Notes under the pieces: generated by a model
What the model saw: the letters and a program-made list of their open reading frames with translations, nothing else
What the model was told of the DNA's origin: nothing
The model's database searches: none
Part shown: in pieces, positions 7,058-11,600 of the stretch
Numbering within the stretch: position 1 is the stretch's first letter
Layout of the letters: every line of letters starts with the position of its first letter
Assembly: GCA_905373625.1 (NCBI GenBank)
Contig: CAJPTS010000041.1
Location: 1-11,600, forward strand
Reading direction: 5' to 3'
Source of the DNA: Bacteroidia bacterium
GTDB lineage: Bacteria; Bacteroidota; Bacteroidia; Bacteroidales; CAJPTX01
Length of the DNA: 11,600 bases
Position numbers and translations under genes: made by a program

Positions 7058-8317
7058 ATGGGGTACTGGAAACGCAAAATTGCACGCAGTGTTGAAAATG
7101 CACGCTTAGCGCTTGCCGCAATATGGGTAAGCCGTGTTCGCGCTTTTCTTACCATGCTCATCATCTCCATCGGGCTGCTTGCGCTTATGGGTATGCTTAC
7201 TGTAATTAATGCCGTGAGTTACACTATAGAAAACGAAATCGGAAGTGAGCAAGGGGCTGCCTTCGAGATTACCAGTTGGGCTACGAATCTCAGAATTAAC
7301 GGACGCACGATGGATAACGGAGAGGATTACTCCTACATCTCGCGTTGGCAGGCTGAACGTTTTTGCAAGGACTTTGCATCGGTGGGCAATGCGGCTTATG
7401 AAACTTGGATAACGTCTACTCAGCTGAAGTACAGAGATAAGAAGTCCCGTCCTTCGCTTAGTATCTGGGGCATCAGTGCTAATTACCTCACTACAAGTAA
7501 TACGCAGATTGCCCATGGACGCGGCTTCTCCGAAGCTGAGCAGAACGCTATTGCAGACGTTGTCATTATAGGATCTAGCCTAGCCAAACAGCTTTTTGAA
7601 AAAGAGACGAATGCAATCGGGAAACGTATTATGTTAGGCTCTATCCCATTTACCGTGGTGGGGGTACTGGCAAACAAAACCAGCTCCTTTGGTGGTGCAC
7701 GCAACGAAGAAGTCTATTTGCCTATCCGTACAGGTTTGACGCGTTTCTCGGTCTCCGATGCTGACTGCAAAGTGATAGTAAACCCTTATGCAGAAATGAC
7801 ACTTTCCGAAGCTCGCTCAAACGCTGAGATGATTATGCGGCGTGCCCGTGGTTTGCGCCCAATACAACGCAATACATTCAATATTCTGACCAACGACGAG
7901 ATTACGAAAATGATTCTGGGGAGTCTATCCTCGGTCGGCATTGCAGCAGTGCTCATCGGTCTGATTACCCTTGTCGGTTCAGCTATAGCGCTGATGAATA
8001 TCATGTTGGCTTCGGTAACTGAGCGTACGCGCGAGATTGGAACACGGAAAGCCATTGGCGCCTATCGGGCAACGATTCGTGGTCAGTTCCTCCTCGAAGC
8101 CATTTTGATTACAGTGTTTGGCGGTCTCGTGGGGATTTTACTCGGCATATTGGCAGGACGCGGCGCTGCAGCTGCCATGGGGGTTAGTTTTACCATCCCG
8201 TGGGGATGGGCTATCGGAAGTCTCTTGCTTTGCGTCGTAGTGGGCATTTTGGCGGGATACCTGCCTGCAAGTAGAGCAGCACGCCTAGACCCTATAGATG
8301 CACTACGTTACGAGTAA
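7058..8317 (+). CDS. MacB/FtsX-family ABC transporter permease
   Basis: Inner-membrane permease subunit of a type VII (MacB-like) ABC exporter, 419 aa. It has the family layout: a cytoplasmic amphipathic start (ENARLALAAIWVSRVRAFLTM), TM1 at about 30-51, a periplasmic MacB-type domain at about 55-285, then three C-terminal segments at about 290-320, 343-368 and 385-405. The FtsX-domain coupling segment TERTREIGTRKAIGA is at 321-335, and the C-terminus PASRAARLDPIDALRYE is the classic ending. The family moves peptides, lipoproteins or toxic compounds or transmits mechanical force to the periplasm; this sequence does not show which. It needs an ATPase of the MacB/LolD type, and none is adjacent (UvrA is not a transporter ATPase). 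The start is set by AAGGA seven bases upstream, giving a 138-base gap to porU with its own promoter and a candidate terminator between. A functional link to PorU is not supported beyond proximity. Confidence 0.88.
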   Translation: MGYWKRKIARSVENARLALAAIWVSRVRAFLTMLIISIGLLALMGMLTVINAVSYTIENEIGSEQGAAFEITSWATNLRINGRTMDNGEDYSYISRWQAERFCKDFASVGNAAYETWITSTQLKYRDKKSRPSLSIWGISANYLTTSNTQIAHGRGFSEAEQNAIADVVIIGSSLAKQLFEKETNAIGKRIMLGSIPFTVVGVLANKTSSFGGARNEEVYLPIRTGLTRFSVSDADCKVIVNPYAEMTLSEARSNAEMIMRRARGLRPIQRNTFNILTNDEITKMILGSLSSVGIAAVLIGLITLVGSAIALMNIMLASVTERTREIGTRKAIGAYRATIRGQFLLEAILITVFGGLVGILLGILAGRGAAAAMGVSFTIPWGWAIGSLLLCVVVGILAGYLPASRAARLDPIDALRYE

Positions 8318-8400
8318 CCTATATTGGTATTACTACTTTACGTGTGCGTTATCGCTAATGTCTTTTTGCGACACCGTTCGGCATAGCAACCTCCCTGCTT

Positions 8401-8452
8401 AGCCTTGTTTTGCTTCCTGCTCTGCCTCTGGCATAAGCAATAGAAAAAGGCT
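8401..8452 (+). other. Nested inverted repeats in the 250-base gap before the copper ATPase
   Basis: The gap 8318-8567 holds no gene or tRNA that I can see. Within it three arm pairs nest: AGCCTT (8401-8406) with AAGGCT (8447-8452), TGCTT (8411-8415) with AAGCA (8435-8439), and TGCC (8423-8426) with GGCA (8430-8433) around a TCT loop. A further three T-A pairs fit between the outer two. The transcript could form a bulged stem of about 50 nt. There is no T-tract after it, so it is not a textbook terminator; it might be a leader or 3'-end structure. No exact TAnnTTTG precedes the ATPase; TACGTTAT at 8534-8541 is a poor 4-of-6 match at the right distance. Confidence 0.3.
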
Positions 8453-8567
8453 TATAAATCAGGAATTAGCGTATACAAAATCTACTCATTCCTCCCATCC
8501 AAACCGCTCCGCGCCGCACATTTTTCTCTTTCATACGTTATTTAGATAGATTATACAGCAAACATAA

Positions 8568-10802
8568 ATGGCAGTTCTAAAGAAGACCTATCAGGTTTTA
8601 GGTATCGGTTGTGCCGCTTGTGTGGCGCGTATTGAGACTACGCTTAGCAAGGTAAAGGGAGTTCGAGCGGCGAATATAGATATTACAACCAATATCCTAA
8701 GAGTTGAATTTGATGACAGCGTAGTAAACGCACTTCAGATACAGCGCGAGGTGCAAAAAATAGGCTATGACATGGTGGTAGAAGAGAAAGAGGCGCTCTT
8801 TTATCAGCCACAAGACAGGTTACAGCAAACGAAGCGCCGTTTACCGATCTTCCTCCTAGGGCTGCTCGGAGCTTTTACCGCGTGGGGCGTAATGCTGTAT
8901 GACCACCATGCACTTTGGAGTGTTATAACGCAATTCGTTCTCTCGGCGTTGGTTACCTACTGGTTAGGCGCACCCATACATGTTCGTGCTTTGCGTCAGC
9001 TTAGGCATGGTCAGTTTAGTATGGATACGCTTCTCTTCTTGAGCTCGAACACGGTATTCATTTACAGCCTCTTTGGCATGGTAAGTAATCTTGTGGTGAC
9101 TTCTACGAATCCCTACCCCTTGTTTTTTGACTCCTCGGCCATGATCATCTCTATCATTTCTTTTGGGAAGTGGCTGGAAGATCTCGCAAAATCTAAAGCA
9201 GCAAGTAATCTTACGGCTCTGATGAAATTACAACCAGAGCATGTGGTCGTTTTGCGTGATGGCACTTTTGTCGAGGATTTGCTGAATAATGTCGTGGTGG
9301 GCGATACGCTTCTGGTTAAAAGCGGGGAGCGTTTACCCGTGGATGGCGTGATTATCGAAGGTAGTGGATCTATAAACGAGAGCTCTATGACAGGAGAGTC
9401 CGAACTCGTTTATCGCAACACGGGCGCAACGGTATATGCGGGTACATTCTTAGATGATGGCTCTATACAACTCCGTGCGGAACACGTAGGGGCAGATTCG
9501 CAACTCGGACAAATGATCACGCAGGTGCAGGAAGCGCAGACAAGTAAGCCACAAATCCAAAACCTTGCAGACAAGATCTCTAGCATCTTTGTCCCGATAA
9601 TTATCGGGATCGCTTTACTTACCTTTTTGGGTTGGGGCTTGATATCTAGTGCTCCAGATGCTTGGCGTATGGGGCTCATTGCAGCTGCCTCGGTACTCTC
9701 TATTGCTTGCCCATGTGCATTAGGCTTAGCCACCCCCACAGCGATAATATCTGCCATAGGCGTCGCTGCACAGGAACTGGTATTGGTCAAGGACGCACAG
9801 GGATTGCAGATAGCACGCGAACTCCGACACATCTATTTTGATAAAACGGGAACGCTAACTAACGGGCAGCCCTCGGTGGTTAAATTCCACTGGTGTGTAG
9901 ACGAGGAAGAAAAAATGTATGTGCGAGATCTCCTTTACACACTAGAGATGCGGTCGGGGCACGCTTTGGCTAAAGCCGTCGTGGCATGGCTAAGGACGGG
10001 CGAGATGCTCGCATTAGAAGACTACCACATTATACCTGGTAAGGGGATAGTGTGCTCGTACCAAGGGCACGAATTCTCGTTGGGGAATCTCGATTTTGCA
10101 AAAGAGAAAAAAGTCAATTTGCTCCCCATAAATGATCGGCTGCGCGATTGGTCTGAAGAAGGTTTTACGCTCGTGACCCTTCAGCAGGAAGGACGTATTC
10201 TTATCGCTTTAGCATTAACAGATACTATTCGCCAAGGCATAGGTAATACTATCACAGAGTTGCAAGAGATGGGTATTCAATGTCACATTCTCTCGGGCGA
10301 CAATCTGCAAGCAACGACCCGAATTGCCATTGAATCGGGCGTAGGGGTAGCAAATATGGCTAGCGGGCTGCTACCCGCTGATAAAGCAGCGCGAATACAA
10401 GAGATGCGCGAAGTGGAAGTTAATGGCAAAAGGACAATTGTGGGCGTCGTGGGTGACGGTACGAATGATGCGCTTGCCATCACAACAGCAGACGTCAGCT
10501 TTGCCATGGCATCGGGCGATGACATCTCAAAGAGCTGTGCCACCTTTACTCTAGTAAATCAGAACTTGTACTCGATCCCTACCATCATTCGTCTCAGTCA
10601 AGCTACTATGCGCATCATACGCCAGAATCTCTTTTGGGCTGTCATATACAACTTTTTAGCCATCCCCATCGCGGCGGGAGTACTTTATGTACCCTTGGGG
10701 CTTAAGATGCATCCGATGATATCTGTCATTGCCATGTCTATCAGCTCCTTGATGGTTGTCACTAACAGCTTGCGTCTGCGGAATTTCAAGGCTAAAAACT
10801 AA
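8568..10802 (+). CDS. copA: Copper-translocating P1B-type ATPase
   Basis: Inner-membrane pump using ATP to export Cu(I), 744 aa. One N-terminal HMA metal-binding domain carries GIGCAAC (C15, C18). Membrane segments follow, then the actuator TGES at 275-278, the ion-site CPC at 381-383 in SIACPCALGLATP, the phosphorylated Asp425 in DKTGT and the nucleotide-binding HP locus at His465. The hinge GDGTND is at 629-634. The late membrane segments show the Cu(I) subgroup (P1B-1) residues: YN in the IYNFLAIP segment and MSxSS in AMSISSLMVVTNS. Oddities: the usual SEHPLA is SGHALA here, TGES is followed by EL rather than the common PV, and the hinge reads NDALAI rather than NDSPAL. All residues essential for catalysis are present, so it looks functional but divergent. 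No copper chaperone, CsoR/CueR-type regulator or efflux partner is visible nearby. The gene stands alone between gaps of 250 and 124 bases. ATG 8568 has no Shine-Dalgarno, which is common in this phylum, and lies just before the HMA domain. Confidence 0.92.
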   Translation: MAVLKKTYQVLGIGCAACVARIETTLSKVKGVRAANIDITTNILRVEFDDSVVNALQIQREVQKIGYDMVVEEKEALFYQPQDRLQQTKRRLPIFLLGLLGAFTAWGVMLYDHHALWSVITQFVLSALVTYWLGAPIHVRALRQLRHGQFSMDTLLFLSSNTVFIYSLFGMVSNLVVTSTNPYPLFFDSSAMIISIISFGKWLEDLAKSKAASNLTALMKLQPEHVVVLRDGTFVEDLLNNVVVGDTLLVKSGERLPVDGVIIEGSGSINESSMTGESELVYRNTGATVYAGTFLDDGSIQLRAEHVGADSQLGQMITQVQEAQTSKPQIQNLADKISSIFVPIIIGIALLTFLGWGLISSAPDAWRMGLIAAASVLSIACPCALGLATPTAIISAIGVAAQELVLVKDAQGLQIARELRHIYFDKTGTLTNGQPSVVKFHWCVDEEEKMYVRDLLYTLEMRSGHALAKAVVAWLRTGEMLALEDYHIIPGKGIVCSYQGHEFSLGNLDFAKEKKVNLLPINDRLRDWSEEGFTLVTLQQEGRILIALALTDTIRQGIGNTITELQEMGIQCHILSGDNLQATTRIAIESGVGVANMASGLLPADKAARIQEMREVEVNGKRTIVGVVGDGTNDALAITTADVSFAMASGDDISKSCATFTLVNQNLYSIPTIIRLSQATMRIIRQNLFWAVIYNFLAIPIAAGVLYVPLGLKMHPMISVIAMSISSLMVVTNSLRLRNFKAKN
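9592..9609. repeat. Perfect 18-base palindrome inside copA
   Basis: TCCCGATAA followed immediately by TTATCGGGA is an exact, gapless palindrome. It lies in codons for VPIIIGI, in the membrane segment that precedes the CPC segment. It may be a protein-binding site, a transcript hairpin or chance; nothing else in the sequence decides. Confidence 0.6.
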
Positions 10803-10887
10803 TAGCTTTGAGTGCCTGTCGCTTGTCTCAATCTTGACGATCTAGAGAGTTAACGCAAACCTAAATTTCCGTTTAGTAAAAATACAT

Positions 10888-10895
10888 TACCTTTG
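10888..10895 (+). promoter_or_regulatory. Bacteroidetes -7 promoter element (TACCTTTG) for the ribosomal-protein operon
   Basis: Exact TAnnTTTG match ending 31 bases before the rpmB ATG. TTTC at 10866-10869 is a one-mismatch -33 candidate with an 18-base gap. The upstream 80 bases contain only a weak TTGAG/CTCAA pair. This is the best promoter candidate in the window and probably drives rpmB, rpmG and the DUF4295 gene. Confidence 0.55.
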
Positions 10896-10926
10896 TGGCA
10901 GTTTTGGTAAAAGAAGCACAAGTAGG

Positions 10927-11169
10927 ATGTCTAAAGTATGTCAGATCACGGGGCGTCGCGTACAGATCGGAAATAACGTATCTCACTCTAAGCGTCGTAC
11001 ACGTCGTACATTTGAACCGAATTTACGCATGAAGCGTTTCTACCTCCCAGAGGAAAAGCGTTGGATACGCTTGAAGATCTCGGCTGCGGGTATACGTGAA
11101 ATCGAAAAGAACGGTTTGCAAGCCACCTTGTTAAAAGCTAAGAAGGCGGGCTATTTGTTACAGTACTAG
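10927..11169 (+). CDS. rpmB: Large ribosomal subunit protein L28 (bL28)
   Basis: Structural protein of the 50S subunit, 80 aa, normal length. The N-terminus MSKVCQITGRR and the following GNNVSHSKRRTRRTFEPNL are the L28 signature, and the C-terminal half (RWIRLKISAAGIREIEKNGL) matches the family fold. Only one cysteine (C5) is present, so this is the zinc-free form. It is first of three tightly spaced genes; rpmG begins 26 bases after its stop. The start is the only sensible one: the signature begins at this methionine, although there is no good Shine-Dalgarno. Confidence 0.97.
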   Translation: MSKVCQITGRRVQIGNNVSHSKRRTRRTFEPNLRMKRFYLPEEKRWIRLKISAAGIREIEKNGLQATLLKAKKAGYLLQY

Positions 11170-11177
11170 ACTAGGCG

Positions 11178-11190
11178 AAGGAGGGAAGGA
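11178..11190 (+). promoter_or_regulatory. Unusually strong Shine-Dalgarno before rpmG
   Basis: AAGGAGG (11178-11184) followed by AAGGA (11186-11190) gives two overlapping anti-SD matches, 11 and 5 bases before ATG 11196. The other genes in this window have weak or no Shine-Dalgarno, as is usual in Bacteroidetes, where the ribosomal anti-SD is reported to be sequestered. Confidence 0.7.
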
Positions 11191-11195
11191 ATAAA

Positions 11196-11384
11196 ATGGC
11201 AAAGAAGTCAAAAGAAGCGCGTGTACAAGTAATCTTGGAATGCACTGAGCATAAAGCATCGGGCATGCCTGGTACGTCGCGTTACATTACAACAAAGAAT
11301 AGAAAGAACACGCCAGATCGCTTAGAACGTCGGAAGTATAACCCGATCCTTAAGCGTGTCACAGTGCATCGTGAAATCAAGTAG
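11196..11384 (+). CDS. rpmG: Large ribosomal subunit protein L33 (bL33)
   Basis: Basic 50S subunit protein of 62 aa. The segment SRYITTKNRKNTPDRLERRKYNP is the L33 signature. Only one cysteine (C16) is present; the CxxC pairs of zinc-binding L33 are missing, so this is the zinc-free form, as with the neighbouring L28. It is slightly longer than the common 50-55 aa because of a short insert (HKASGMPGTS) before the signature. It follows rpmB by 26 bases and precedes the DUF4295 gene by 19, so the three are almost certainly co-transcribed. Confidence 0.96.
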   Translation: MAKKSKEARVQVILECTEHKASGMPGTSRYITTKNRKNTPDRLERRKYNPILKRVTVHREIK

Positions 11385-11403
11385 GTGGGAGTAAAGACAG
11401 GAA

Positions 11404-11562
11404 ATGGCTAAGAAAGCAGTGGCTTCCTTGCAAAAAGGGGAAGGACGTACAAAGACCAAGTGTATCAAGATGGAGCGTTCGGCTAAAACCGGTGCATTTG
11501 TCTTCAAAGAAGAAATGGTTGAAAACGCTGAAGTAAAGAGCTTCTTCACGAACAAAAAGTAA
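11404..11562 (+). CDS. DUF4295 small basic protein, ribosome-associated
   Basis: A 52-aa lysine-rich protein beginning MAKKAVASLQKGEGRTKTK and ending VKSFFTNKK, closed by tandem TAA stops. The start MAKK.VA.LQ.GEG and the middle SAKTGAFVFKEEMV match the DUF4295 family of Bacteroidetes, which sits directly after rpmB and rpmG in many genomes. From memory, a Flavobacterium johnsoniae ribosome structure reported an extra small large-subunit protein named bL38, and I think this family is that protein, but I cannot confirm it here. Purine-rich sequence (AGGTGGGAG from 11383, and ACAGGAA just before the ATG) serves for initiation, 19 bases after the rpmG stop. Composition (highly basic, no membrane segment) fits ribosome binding. 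In related genomes ftsY often follows; the window ends too soon to see it. Confidence 0.88.
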   Translation: MAKKAVASLQKGEGRTKTKCIKMERSAKTGAFVFKEEMVENAEVKSFFTNKK

Positions 11563-11600
11563 TAAGTCTGCTGCGACAATCCGTAGTTCAGAACTAGAAT

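Noticed and set aside
7106..7516. Open frame of 136 codons on the minus strand opposite the permease start
   Set aside because: It overlaps the conserved N-terminal part of the permease, has no recognisable motif and would need to end in the porU-permease promoter region.
9410..9832. Open frame of 140 codons on the minus strand opposite copA
   Set aside because: It lies wholly inside the well-supported copA gene, is Cys/Ser/Ala-rich without any domain pattern, and is a shadow of the sense codons.
10808..10831. TTGAG/CTCAA hairpin after copA as a terminator
   Set aside because: The stem is five AT-rich pairs with a 14-base loop and no T-tract follows.
1..11600. A previously undescribed multi-gene system
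   Set aside because: Every long gene fits a known family with its core motifs, the four large genes have separate promoter-like elements and unrelated roles, and no unknown large ORF, repeat array or mobile element is present.

Overview
The window reads as ordinary chromosomal DNA from a Bacteroidota (Bacteroidetes) bacterium, most likely of the order Bacteroidales and Porphyromonas-like. Three things point that way. There is a PorU-type C25 peptidase of the type IX secretion system. There is a small-protein cluster L28-L33-DUF4295 that is characteristic of the phylum. Exact TAnnTTTG promoter elements lie 24-40 bases before four of the five transcription-unit starts. The genus is an inference; only the phylum is well supported.

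All recognised genes lie on the + strand. 71-3007 encodes a UvrA excinuclease ATPase (978 aa). 3158-6919 encodes a PorU-like type IX sortase (1253 aa) with signal peptide, His/Cys catalytic pair and C-terminal sorting domain. 7058-8317 encodes a MacB/FtsX-type ABC permease (419 aa) with no ATPase beside it. 8568-10802 encodes a copper-transporting P1B-type ATPase (744 aa) with one N-terminal metal-binding domain. 10927-11562 holds three tightly packed small genes: rpmB (L28), rpmG (L33) and a 52-aa DUF4295 protein. The window ends 38 bases later with nothing further recognisable.

The first four genes are separated by 138-250 bases and mostly carry their own promoter-like elements, so they look like independent units (DNA repair, surface-protein secretion, export across the inner membrane, copper homeostasis) rather than one pathway. 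Only the ribosomal trio (gaps of 26 and 19 bases) is a convincing operon.

I found no mobile element, CRISPR array, tRNA, rRNA or multi-gene accessory system, and nothing I would call a new biological system. The points worth a second look are smaller. They include a UvrA zinc module missing one cysteine, a copper ATPase with altered HP-locus and TGES-flanking residues, and an exact 18-base palindrome inside that ATPase gene. Others are an inverted repeat inside the porU promoter, a structured gap before the ATPase, and an unusually strong Shine-Dalgarno sequence before rpmG.
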